Assembly (NCBI GenBank): GCA_049323655.1
Contig: JBMONO010000018.1
Location: forward strand, 1-64,000
Direction: 5' to 3'
Length of the DNA stretch: 64,000 nucleotides
Source: DB1 sp049323655
GTDB taxonomy: Bacteria > Desulfobacterota > Desulfobulbia > Desulfobulbales > SURF-16
Position numbers and translations under genes: made by a program. Each line of letters opens with the position of its first letter. Position 1 is the first letter of the stretch. Of the stretch, positions 50,788 to 58,252 are shown piece after piece. Under the pieces are notes generated by a model. That model ran no database searches. It was not told the DNA's origin and saw only the letters and a list, made by a program, of their open reading frames with translations.

Positions 50788-51453
50788 ATGTTTCCCTTGG
50801 CCCGGACCGTCACTTCCCTGCGCAGCGCCCGACTCGGCGGGTTGATCATTATTTGCGCCGGCCTTGCCGTCCTGTTTGCCGGCGCCGGGGTGGCGGGCGT
50901 CACCTGGCTTGCCGCCCGGGTCGTCGAGCTGGAAACCGGCTGGCTCGATACCCTGGTCAACTGGCTGGTCGCCGGTCTGAGCGGTCTTGCCGGCTGGTTC
51001 ATGCTGCCGCCGCTGGTCATGCTGATCGCCGGCATCTTTCAGGAGACGATCATTGACCGGGTGGAACGGGTCGCCTATCCGGATCGGGTGCGCCAGGAGG
51101 CCCCGGGCTTTTGGAGTGATCTGCGCCATGACCTTGTCTTTGTCCTCTCTGCCCTGTTTCTCAACATCCTGGTCTTGCCCCTTTATTTTTTCGGCATCGG
51201 TTTTTTCGTCTCCATTGCCTTGAACAGTTATCTGCTCGGTCGGGAATTTTTCGAGGGGGTGGCCGGCTACCATCTCGGCAAACCGGCGGCGCACCGTCTG
51301 GCCCTTGCCCACAAGAGGGAGGTCTACGGGAACGGCTTCTGGATCACCGTGATGAGCCTGGTGCCGGTCGTCAATCTGTTCATGCCGATTGTCGCCACCG
51401 TCTGGATGGTCCACGTCTATCACGGTCTGCGCGACCGGGAGCGGATCGGATGA
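50788..51453 (+). CDS. EI24/CysZ-family membrane protein
   Basis: A 221-aa integral membrane protein with about four hydrophobic segments. GLSGLAGWFMLPPLVMLIAGIF, the YLLGREFFEGVAGYHLG block and the GFWITVMSLVPVVNLFMPIVATVW helix match the EI24/CysZ family. E. coli CysZ mediates sulfate uptake, which would suit a sulfate reducer, but many family members are uncharacterised, so sulfate transport is only a hypothesis. Confidence 0.78.
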   Translation: MFPLARTVTSLRSARLGGLIIICAGLAVLFAGAGVAGVTWLAARVVELETGWLDTLVNWLVAGLSGLAGWFMLPPLVMLIAGIFQETIIDRVERVAYPDRVRQEAPGFWSDLRHDLVFVLSALFLNILVLPLYFFGIGFFVSIALNSYLLGREFFEGVAGYHLGKPAAHRLALAHKREVYGNGFWITVMSLVPVVNLFMPIVATVWMVHVYHGLRDRERIG

Positions 51454-51476
51454 GGGAAACGGCCAGTCCTCCTCTG

Positions 51477-52568
51477 TCACTTCTCCGGCAGGTCGAGCCC
51501 CAGGGGAAGCAGGATCTCGCTGTGGAGCAGCTTTTCCGTTTCCGTCAAAGGGACCTGGTCGATCCGGGCGACGATGGTCCGCGTTCGCTCTGCCAGGTGC
51601 TGCAGGCGATTTCTGCATGCCCGTCGCGCCTTCTCGATGACCTGCCAGTCCCGCTTAACGAGAAATCGAGCAAAGGCGGGGGTGATTTCCGGAAAAAGAA
51701 GCTTGCGGACGCCGTCGAGAAAGCCGACGTAAAAGGCCAGTGACGCCTCGCGTTTTTCGGTGATGATGAACGGGATCATCCCATCGGGGTGGGTGTCGGC
51801 CAGGATGTCCTTGAGCGTTCGGCCGACAAACTCGATGGCCGAGTGGGGAAAACGGCTGATGACGGTTTTCAGGGTGGCGCTGTCCAGGGTCGATTCGCGC
51901 AGCTCGCCGATCTCATGGCGGATGAAGATGGGGATCTCGGCGTCAACGATGCGTTCCAGGCCTGCTGCGATGCGCTCCGGCACGGGATCGCCGTTATCGG
52001 CAACTCCATACTGTTGGAGGGCGTGCATGATCGGCGACCGGCAGGAGGCGCGCAGGTCCATGATGTGATCCCAGAAAAAATAGCGGAGCGGGGCGCGGCG
52101 GATGATGATCTGTTCTCCCTGCAACATGGCAAAGGGGCGGGCCAGCTCGGTCGCCCATTCGCGGCCGAGGAGCAGGACTGGACAGCCATCCACCGACTTC
52201 TGCTGCAGCCTTTCCGCCAGAAAAAAAATCGCCTTCATGGAGCGGCCATAGCCCGCGCCATAGATCAGGCCGCTGTCCGCCAGCACGGTGTTGATTGTTT
52301 CGATGTCCCAGTGGTCGGCGCGTGTCTCTCCTGCGGTCAGGAAGGCATAGTCCTCTTCGATAATGGTTTTCCAGTAGTTTTCCCGGGTTTCGATCCAGTC
52401 GAGCAGTTCCCCTGGTTCCGGCTCCTGCCAGGGTTCGATCCCTTTTTCCCATTTGTAGCGATTACGCAGTTTGAGCACCAGGGTGCAGATGGAATAGATG
52501 CCGTTGTCCCGGGCGTCGGAGATATCGCAGTTGCGCTGGACAGTCTCGATCAGGCTGCGGTCGACCAT
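51477..52568 (-). CDS. Conserved hypothetical protein of sulfate reducers
   Basis: A 363-aa soluble, mostly helical protein starting MVDRSLIETVQRNCDISDAR. Conserved-looking blocks include LVLKLRNRYKWEKGIEPW and HHE-like FIRHEIGELRES. It resembles a family that I recall being annotated after a Syntrophobacter protein (Sfum_1244), known mainly from Desulfobacterota. No catalytic motif is evident. It converges with the CysZ-like gene. Confidence 0.7.
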   Translation of the reverse strand: MVDRSLIETVQRNCDISDARDNGIYSICTLVLKLRNRYKWEKGIEPWQEPEPGELLDWIETRENYWKTIIEEDYAFLTAGETRADHWDIETINTVLADSGLIYGAGYGRSMKAIFFLAERLQQKSVDGCPVLLLGREWATELARPFAMLQGEQIIIRRAPLRYFFWDHIMDLRASCRSPIMHALQQYGVADNGDPVPERIAAGLERIVDAEIPIFIRHEIGELRESTLDSATLKTVISRFPHSAIEFVGRTLKDILADTHPDGMIPFIITEKREASLAFYVGFLDGVRKLLFPEITPAFARFLVKRDWQVIEKARRACRNRLQHLAERTRTIVARIDQVPLTETEKLLHSEILLPLGLDLPEK

Positions 52569-52662
52569 GGGCGTCTCCCTGGCAGGGCCTCCTGTGCCGG
52601 CGTACCGTCAACTGGTTCGGAGCCGGGGAGGTTTTTTTCACGTTACCACATTTGATGGTCTT

Positions 52663-52788
52663 GTAAAAAGTGAAAATTAACCACAGAGACCGCAGAGCTC
52701 ACAGAGGTAACTAATTGTAATAAAAGATTTTTTCTCTGAATCCTCTGTGCGCTCTGTGCTGAAAAAAAGACTTTTTGCGGGTTTGTCA
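52663..52788. repeat. Dispersed palindromic intergenic repeat, copy B
   Basis: About 125 bases from GTAAAAAGTGAAAATTAACC to GGGTTTGTCA, with CACAGAGACCGCAGAG and CTCTGTGCGCTCTGTG arms. It is nearly identical to copy C, 160 bases downstream in the same orientation, and the reverse complement of the consensus of copies A and D. Confidence 0.85.
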
Positions 52789-52817
52789 CATTTGCAGGGA
52801 AGAGGGTAAATTAATCG

Positions 52818-52858
52818 CGGGGCAAATGACCCATGCCGTAAGTGGGGTATTTGCCCCG
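52818..52858. repeat. Hairpin between repeat copies B and C
   Basis: CGGGGCAAAT and ATTTGCCCCG form a perfect 10-bp stem; inner ACCCA/TGGGG pairing can extend it. No T-run follows. The whole stretch 52569-53336 is gene-poor and contains repeats B and C, this hairpin and a G-run. Confidence 0.5.
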
Positions 52859-52903
52859 ATAGAGGTGGTGGTGTCGGCACGAAGGGGGATGGCAAGGGGG
52901 CGC

Positions 52904-52914
52904 GGGGGGGGGGG
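52904..52914 (+). repeat. Homopolymer run of 11 G
   Basis: Eleven consecutive G in a G-rich purine tract between repeat copies B and C. Its length could vary by slippage or be a sequencing artefact; no gene is in frame across it. Confidence 0.6.
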
Positions 52915-52947
52915 AAGAAATTTTTGCCCGCCAGGAATCATGGTCGC

Positions 52948-53072
52948 GTAAAAAGTGAAAATTAACCACAGAGACCGCAGAGCTCACAGAGGTAACTAAT
53001 TGTAATAAAAGATTTTTTCTCTGAATCCTCTGTGCGCTCTGTGGTGAAAAAAGACTTTTTACGGGTTTGTCA
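52948..53072. repeat. Dispersed palindromic intergenic repeat, copy C
   Basis: Near-identical direct repeat of copy B (about 125 bases). The arms CCACAGAG and CTCTGTGG are intact at both ends here, whereas copy B has CTCTGTGC at one end, so copy C is the better preserved palindrome. Confidence 0.85.
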
Positions 53073-53230
53073 GGAACGGAAAGATTGACAAAAATCTTTC
53101 AGGACGCGTGAGAAAGAAAATCTGTGCAGGAGCCGGGGTGGTCTGTGGTGTCATGATCGAGGCCGCCTTGGTCGATAGGACTATTTGCATACATTGTGGC
53201 ACGGTGTGTGCTTTGCAAGGAGCCAAAGGC

Positions 53231-53286
53231 GACGGTCGCGGCGACCGTCATGGCGTCCGCTCCGGAAACCGCCATTTCCGGAGCGG
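53231..53286 (+). promoter_or_regulatory. Two adjacent perfect hairpins upstream of the micro-protein/MerR genes
   Basis: GACGGTCGCGGCGACCGTC (53231-53249) folds as an 8-bp stem, and 53257-53286 forms a perfect 12-bp stem (CCGCTCCGGAAA / TTTCCGGAGCGG, 6-base loop). Both lie in the leader of the 53337 and 53472 genes. Neither has a T-run, so a structured leader or protein-binding site is more likely than a terminator. Confidence 0.5.
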
Positions 53287-53336
53287 GTTGCACACGAATG
53301 AGGCGGCAGGCCGGTGGCCGCCGTCGGGAGGAGACG

Positions 53337-53450
53337 ATGGAAGGGGTACTGTTTCTCGTTTTCTGGCTTGGCTGTGCAGTGGCGCATACCTTTTATGACC
53401 TCAAAATCAGACCTGTTCTGCGTGCAGTGCGAAACGAAAGCGATTTGTAA
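53337..53450 (+). CDS. Putative 37-residue single-span membrane micro-protein
   Basis: ATG at 53337 follows GGAGGAG at good spacing and encodes a 37-aa peptide: a hydrophobic segment (VLFLVFWLGCAVAHTFY) and a basic tail (KIRPVLRAVRN). It is 21 bases upstream of the MerR-like gene in the same orientation. The strong ribosome binding site and clear membrane-span composition support it; there is no known homologue. Confidence 0.5.
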   Translation: MEGVLFLVFWLGCAVAHTFYDLKIRPVLRAVRNESDL

Positions 53451-53471
53451 CATCAGGTCGGGGAGACGGGG

Positions 53472-53885
53472 ATGAAAGACATCATGAACAAGCTGGTGCC
53501 GCTGCGGGCCGATATCGCTGTCTATCATTCGGGGGTTGCCGCGCGCATGAGCGGGATCGGGCCACGGACCCTGGACCGCCTGTTGGCGGCGGGTCTGGTC
53601 GGTGCCGGCGATGGCGGGGAACGCCCCCTTTTTTCCGCCAATGACATCCGCTGGCTCGGCTGCCTGCGTTCCATGATGGCAGGGCAAAGGTTTACGATTG
53701 CCGGCATCAAAAAAATGCTGGAGCTGATGCCCTGCTGGGAGGCGGCCGACTGTCCGGCCGATGTGCACTGTCGATGTTCGGCCCGGAGCGACCGGCGCGA
53801 GGCGACCATGCCGCGGCTTGGTCAGCAAGGCAACGGCGGGAACGAGGCGCAAGCAGCGGCGGGCTCTTTGCGTTGCTCGAAATAA
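53472..53885 (+). CDS. MerR-like transcriptional regulator
   Basis: A 137-aa protein with an N-terminal winged-helix HTH of MerR type (YHSGVAARMSGIGPRTLDRLLAAGLV and LFSANDIRWLGCLRSMM). The C-terminal part has MPCWEAADCPADVHCRC, a Cys-rich segment that could bind a metal or an Fe-S centre. The last ~30 residues are low-complexity. It converges with the methyltransferase gene with 6 bases between them. Target and signal are unknown. Confidence 0.78.
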   Translation: MKDIMNKLVPLRADIAVYHSGVAARMSGIGPRTLDRLLAAGLVGAGDGGERPLFSANDIRWLGCLRSMMAGQRFTIAGIKKMLELMPCWEAADCPADVHCRCSARSDRREATMPRLGQQGNGGNEAQAAAGSLRCSK

Positions 53886-53891
53886 CCGTCC

Positions 53892-54884
53892 TCAGGTCAG
53901 GCCACAGATGATGCCCGACTGGTTGGGGCCCTGGAAGGGGTGGCGGCTGATGTTGCGCACCCCGGCCTCACTCAGCATGGCGCGCAGTTCCGCGTCGGAA
54001 TACGAGCGGCCCTCCTCATTGTTGACCAGCATGTTGAGGGAGAAGAGGGCTGCGAACTCCGGTCCGTCCTTGCTGTCATCGAGAATGAATTCGTGGATCA
54101 TGATCAGGCCGCCCGGCTTCATGGCGGCAACGGTCTTGGCGATGATCCGCCGGCATTCTTCCGGGCCGCTGCTGTGCAGAATATGGGAGAGCCAGGCGGC
54201 GTCGAAGGGGCCGCCGCTGATGGGGTCGCGGTGAAAATCACCACCATGGAAGGTGATGCGGTCGGCCAGATCGAAGCGTGCTACGGTCTGCTCGGCAAAG
54301 GGCCTGGTCGTCGGCCGGTCGAATATCACCGCAGTCAGGTCCGGATTGGTTAGGCAGAAGTGGATTGCGTAGGTGCCTGGTCCGCCGCCCAGGTCAAGGA
54401 GCCGGCGACAACCGGAGAGGTCGATGAGCGGGGCGAGCTGCGGGGCGATGCCCATGGCCAGGTTGAACATGCCCATGAGAAAGCTCTCCCTCTCGATCTC
54501 TTCGCCGTGGGAACGCATATTCACCGGCCCGCCGCTGAGCACCGCTTCGTGCAGCTGGGCCCAGCCGTCGAGGATGTGATGGTGATGGAGGATGATGTGA
54601 CCGATGTAGCCTGAAGAACCCCGGCAGAGGTGCTCGCTGGCGGCTAGGCTGTTCTCGTAGTATTCCCCATGTTTGCCGAGCAGGCCCATGGCGGTGAGGG
54701 CGTTGAGCAGATACTCGCAGCCCCGTTCGTCCGCTCTGGTCGTCCGGGCGATGTCGGCCAGGTGGTGGTGTCCGTCGGCGATGGCGGTAAAGATCCCCAG
54801 TCGTACGCCGGCCTGCAGGGCGCAGCTGCGCCAGTAAGCGGTCGAGGTCCGCAGCAGTGCACCGACTGTCCAGTTGTTTTCCAT
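53892..54884 (-). CDS. Class I SAM-dependent O-methyltransferase-like protein
   Basis: A 330-aa methyltransferase of the plant COMT/acetylserotonin type. The start at 54884 follows AAGGAGAG. An N-terminal winged-helix dimerisation domain (~10-95, FTAIADGHHHLADIARTT) precedes the SAM domain with LLDLGGGPGTYAI and LIMIHEFILDDS. Such enzymes methylate small hydroxylated molecules; the substrate is unknown. It diverges from the EamA transporter gene. Confidence 0.85.
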   Translation of the reverse strand: MENNWTVGALLRTSTAYWRSCALQAGVRLGIFTAIADGHHHLADIARTTRADERGCEYLLNALTAMGLLGKHGEYYENSLAASEHLCRGSSGYIGHIILHHHHILDGWAQLHEAVLSGGPVNMRSHGEEIERESFLMGMFNLAMGIAPQLAPLIDLSGCRRLLDLGGGPGTYAIHFCLTNPDLTAVIFDRPTTRPFAEQTVARFDLADRITFHGGDFHRDPISGGPFDAAWLSHILHSSGPEECRRIIAKTVAAMKPGGLIMIHEFILDDSKDGPEFAALFSLNMLVNNEEGRSYSDAELRAMLSEAGVRNISRHPFQGPNQSGIICGLT

Positions 54885-55012
54885 GTCGTTTCTCTCCTTC
54901 ACCGTTCTCTGTCGTTGCCCGGGCCGCCCAGCGGAGCGGCCGCGACGCGACAAACGCCTCTGGTGTAATCGGTCTGTTCGCGGTATAGTGCGTCTTTCGC
55001 CCATTATACCGG

Positions 55013-55975
55013 ATGCAGAAAACAATGCCAGAAAACCGACACGAAAAATCGGCAAAGCTTCCCCTGTGGCTGGTCCACGCTCTGATGTTTGTTGCCTCGG
55101 CCATCGTCTCCACCTCCTTTACGGTCGGGGCGGCGATCACCTCCGGCCTTGATCCGGCGGTGCTGACTCTGCTCCGCTACCTCGTCGCGGTCTGCTGTTT
55201 TGCCCCATTCCTCATTGTCCGCCATGGTTTTATCCGGCCGCCGTTTCGGCAAATGCTGGGCTACAGCCTGATCAGCGCCGCAACCGTCGGTTTTTTCTGG
55301 TGCATGTTCGCTTCGCTGCGTTACACCAGCGCGCTGAACACCAGCGTCATCTTTACCCTGGTGCCCGGCATCTCCGGGGTCTACAGCGCCCTGTTTCTCG
55401 GCGAACGGCTGGGCCGGCCCCGTTTGATCGCCCTTGTTCTCGGCATGCTGGGCGCGGTATGGGTGATCTTCCGCGGCGAGGTGGGGCGGCTGCTTGCCCT
55501 GGAGGTCAATGGCGGTGATCTGCTTTTCCTCGCCGGCTGTTTTCTCATGGCCGCCTACACGCCTTTGGTCAAAAAGGTGCATCGCCGTGAATCCATGGTG
55601 GTCATGACCTTCTGGGTACTGGCCACCGGGGTTGGCTGGCTGCTGCTGCTCGCGGCCCCGCATCTGCCCGCAGTGGACTGGCGGGCGGTGGAGATGAAGG
55701 TGTGGGTCGGCATCGTCTATCTCGCCCTCTTTTCCACCATCGTCACCTTTTATCTCACCCATCTCGCCACCCTCTATCTCGGTCCGACCCGGGTGATGGC
55801 TTACAGCTATTTTTACCCCGCCTTTGTCCTTGTCATCGACTGGGGCTTCGGCAATGGTTTCCCGCCCCCCCTTATTCTTCCCGGTGTCCTGGTGGTGACG
55901 CTTGCCACCATCGTCCTGCAGCGCGGTGGCCTGCCGACCATGGCCCGCGAGGCTGCTGACAGGCAGGGGAGGTGA
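55013..55975 (+). CDS. EamA/DMT-family transporter
   Basis: A 320-aa inner-membrane protein with about ten hydrophobic helices arranged as two EamA halves; SALNTSVIFTLVPGISGVYSALFLGERLG is the typical helix-loop block in half one, and its counterpart is around YLGPTRVMAYSYFYPAFVLV. Substrate cannot be predicted (metabolite or amino acid export is common). rlmN starts 4 bases after its stop. The initiating ATG could instead be at 55025. Confidence 0.85.
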   Translation: MQKTMPENRHEKSAKLPLWLVHALMFVASAIVSTSFTVGAAITSGLDPAVLTLLRYLVAVCCFAPFLIVRHGFIRPPFRQMLGYSLISAATVGFFWCMFASLRYTSALNTSVIFTLVPGISGVYSALFLGERLGRPRLIALVLGMLGAVWVIFRGEVGRLLALEVNGGDLLFLAGCFLMAAYTPLVKKVHRRESMVVMTFWVLATGVGWLLLLAAPHLPAVDWRAVEMKVWVGIVYLALFSTIVTFYLTHLATLYLGPTRVMAYSYFYPAFVLVIDWGFGNGFPPPLILPGVLVVTLATIVLQRGGLPTMAREAADRQGR

Positions 55976-55979
55976 GGCG

Positions 55980-57041
55980 ATGGAGCGACCTGATCTGCGC
56001 GCCCTGCCCTGTGACCGGCTGACTGCCTTCATGGCCGCTCTTGGTCTGCCGCCAGCGGCAGCCCCCCGGGTTTTTGTTGCCCTGCAACGCACCGGGGTCG
56101 ATGGTTTTGCCGATATGGGGGTGAAGCGGGAGATTCGCGATATCCTGGCGGAAAGATCGTTTATCAGCCGGCTGATGCCGTTTGCCCTGGAAACATCGGA
56201 AGATGGCACCCGCAAATTTGTTTTTCGTCTCCCGGACGGAGCGCTGATCGAGAGCGTGCTGATTCCGGAGGGAAAGCGCCATACCCTCTGTCTTTCCTCT
56301 CAGGCCGGCTGCGCCATGGGCTGCGCCTTCTGCCTCACCGGTTGCATGGGGTTTGTCCGCAATCTGACCCCGGCCGAGATCGTCAATCAGGTGCTGGCGG
56401 TGATCGGCTGGATGCGGGCGAACGGCATCCGGCGGCCTACCCCCCGCGAATACGTTAATAATCTCGTCTTGATGGGGATGGGCGAGCCGCTTGCCAACTA
56501 TGAGAGTGTGCGGGACGCCCTGCTCATTCTCATGGACTGGCGCGGGCTTGAGTTCACCGAGCGGCGGGTCACCGTCTCCACCTGCGGTCTGGTGCCGGGC
56601 ATCGCGGCCCTGGGCCGCGACCTTCGGGTCAACCTCGCCGTTTCCCTCCATGCTGCCGACGATGAGACCCGCAGCCGGCTGATGCCGGTCAATCGCACCT
56701 ACCCGCTGGAGCGGCTCCTTGCCGCCCTGCGCACCTATCCCCTCGCCAAAAAACGCGTCATCCTCATCGAATATATCCTCATCGCCGCGGTCAATGACCG
56801 GGAAACGGACGCCCACCAACTGGCCGACAGGCTGCGCGGCATTCCCTGCCGGATCAATCTGCTGCCGTGTAATCCTGCCAACGAGCTGCCCTTTCAGCGA
56901 CCTGAGGCGGAACGCGTGGCGCGATTCGCCCAGGTGCTGCGCCAGGCCGGCTATACCACCATCATCCGCGCCAGTCGCGGTGCCGATATCGCCGCCGCCT
57001 GCGGCCAGCTGGTCGGAACGATCGACTCTTTGTCAGTCTGA
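55980..57041 (+). CDS. rlmN: RlmN-type radical SAM rRNA/tRNA C2-adenine methyltransferase
   Basis: A 353-aa enzyme that methylates C2 of A2503 in 23S rRNA (and A37 of some tRNAs) in the family. The start at 55980 follows GGGGAGGTG. The [4Fe-4S] ligands are C111, C115 and C118 in CAMGCAFC; C104 and C341 (in ADIAAACGQL) correspond to the two catalytic cysteines of E. coli RlmN. SAM-binding blocks include MGMGEPLANYE and STCGLVPGI. The 227 bases after it contain no further gene until 57269. Confidence 0.88.
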   Translation: MERPDLRALPCDRLTAFMAALGLPPAAAPRVFVALQRTGVDGFADMGVKREIRDILAERSFISRLMPFALETSEDGTRKFVFRLPDGALIESVLIPEGKRHTLCLSSQAGCAMGCAFCLTGCMGFVRNLTPAEIVNQVLAVIGWMRANGIRRPTPREYVNNLVLMGMGEPLANYESVRDALLILMDWRGLEFTERRVTVSTCGLVPGIAALGRDLRVNLAVSLHAADDETRSRLMPVNRTYPLERLLAALRTYPLAKKRVILIEYILIAAVNDRETDAHQLADRLRGIPCRINLLPCNPANELPFQRPEAERVARFAQVLRQAGYTTIIRASRGADIAAACGQLVGTIDSLSV

Positions 57042-57268
57042 TTTGGGTTAAATGACCCATTCGCACCGTCGCTCCATCGAAATGAAGAGTGGCGTCATGT
57101 TTTTTTTCTTATTTTATCATGTAAAGTCAAGATGTTTACTGGGTTTGAGTCAATGATCCGGTGGTTTGGAGCGGAATTTGCAAACCTGTTTTTATAGGCA
57201 GGGCGGTCGCCCCGGCGGAGGGCTGGGGTCGCCTTTGGCACACCTTCAACCACGCGGGAGGAATCGAG

Positions 57269-57475
57269 ATGTCAGTCTGGCGATTTGCGATTTCCGACAA
57301 CATGGTGCGCTATGGCCACAGGGAGCGGAAAATGCTCCTTCTCCACAACGGCTGCAACGAGCCCTTCAAAGGAAGGTACTGGTGCCCCAAGGCCCAGTGG
57401 TTTCGCAAGGAGGTCTGTCCTTTTGTCAACCGCAACGAATGCGAGGCCTTCACCCAGATGTGCGGCTGTCTCTGA
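57269..57475 (+). CDS. Small cysteine-rich protein
   Basis: A 68-aa protein; the start at 57269 follows GGGAGGAATCGAG and gives MSVWRFAISDNMVRY. Six cysteines lie at positions 29, 39, 50, 58, 65 and 67 with many basic and aromatic residues (GRYWCPKAQWFRKEVC). A metal or Fe-S site is possible. The family is not recognised. It stands alone, downstream of rlmN. Confidence 0.65.
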   Translation: MSVWRFAISDNMVRYGHRERKMLLLHNGCNEPFKGRYWCPKAQWFRKEVCPFVNRNECEAFTQMCGCL

Positions 57476-57520
57476 GCAGATGGTGCATCAAAAAGTGATG
57501 GTCTCGCAAATAGTATGATG

Positions 57521-57638
57521 CCAAACCCGTAAAAAGTCTTTTTTTTGCCACAGGGCGCACTGAGGACATTGAGAAAACATCTTTAATTACGAATGGTTGA
57601 CTCTGCGGTCTCTGTGGTTGATTTCAGTTTTTACGAGT
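57521..57638. repeat. Dispersed palindromic intergenic repeat, copy D
   Basis: About 118 bases from CCAAACCCGTAAAAAGTC to CAGTTTTTACGAG, in the same orientation as copy A, with arms GCCACAGGGCGCACTGAGG and CTGCGGTCTCTGTGG. It separates the Cys-rich gene from the cold-shock leader. Confidence 0.8.
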
Positions 57639-57738
57639 CCATTAAAAATAATTCTTGCGTGCCCGGCCGGGAAAGTTTATAAGAAACATCATAAGTTGTG
57701 CAGTCCTTTAGATGGGTCATGAATACCAGAAATTGCAG

Positions 57739-57777
57739 CCGCACAATCCGTAATGGATACTGTGCGGTTTTTTTTTT
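57739..57777 (+). terminator. Terminator-like hairpin in the cold-shock gene leader
   Basis: CCGCACAATCC pairs with GGATACTGTGCGG (two unpaired bases) and is followed by ten T. It is 88 bases upstream of the csp start, so it could terminate a short leader RNA (from around 57665) or attenuate the cold-shock gene. Confidence 0.8.
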
Positions 57778-57796
57778 GTGACTTGCGGGGCTGCCG

Positions 57797-57820
57797 GCCG
57801 GGTCGAATCGCCCGGCGTTT
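57797..57820 (+). promoter_or_regulatory. Second hairpin in the cold-shock leader
   Basis: GCCGGG and CCCGGC enclose an 8-base loop and are followed by GTTTTATT. It could be part of a temperature-responsive leader structure. Confidence 0.45.
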
Positions 57821-57864
57821 TATTAATGGTTCTTTCTGGAACCGAATGTAATGGAGCAGTCGAA

Positions 57865-58065
57865 GTGAAACAAGGTACAGTGAAGTGGTTTAATGCGGCC
57901 AAGGGTTTTGGTTTTATCGCGCAGGACAACGGCAGTGACGTGTTCGTGCATTTCTCCGCCATCAAGTCCCAGGGTTATAAGTCTCTTGACGAGGGCGCCC
58001 GCGTCTCGTTCGAGATCGTTGACGGTCCCAAGGGTCCGGCGGCGAACAATGTTGTTCAGCTGTAA
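57865..58065 (+). CDS. Cold-shock domain protein
   Basis: A 66-aa CspA-like RNA chaperone. A GTG start at 57865 is chosen because GGAG lies 8 bases upstream and the length then equals that of typical Csp proteins. RNP1 is KGFGFI and RNP2 is VFVHFSAI; the C-terminus ends GPAANNVVQL. It precedes a DEAD-box helicase gene, a usual cold-response partner. Its leader contains two hairpins that may control expression. Confidence 0.92.
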   Translation: MKQGTVKWFNAAKGFGFIAQDNGSDVFVHFSAIKSQGYKSLDEGARVSFEIVDGPKGPAANNVVQL

Positions 58066-58175
58066 TCTCACCTGCAAATTATCAGTGCAGCCCAGCCGTC
58101 GGCAGTGATCGACGGCGACGTTGAACGAATGATTTGCAAGTGGCATACGATTCGGCAGTAAATTTCGATCATACC

Positions 58176-58203
58176 GCCCTGCGTTCCGCAGGGCTTTTTT
58201 TTT
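58176..58203 (+). terminator. Intrinsic terminator after the cold-shock gene
   Basis: GCCCTGCG and CGCAGGGC form an 8-bp stem with a 3-base loop, followed by nine T. It separates csp from the helicase gene. Confidence 0.9.
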
Positions 58204-58252
58204 ATGGGCACTTTTCCGCCCTCCCTTCCTTTATAGAAAACAGCGAGCGTAT

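Noticed and set aside
52663..53072. CRISPR-like array
   Set aside because: Only two near-identical 125-bp units with one spacer of about 160 bases; the units are palindromic intergenic repeats and there are no cas genes.
53108..53398. A 96-codon frame overlapping the hairpins and the micro-protein
   Set aside because: It starts with GTG without a good ribosome binding site, runs through the palindromes and shows no family features; the 37-aa frame has better initiation signals.
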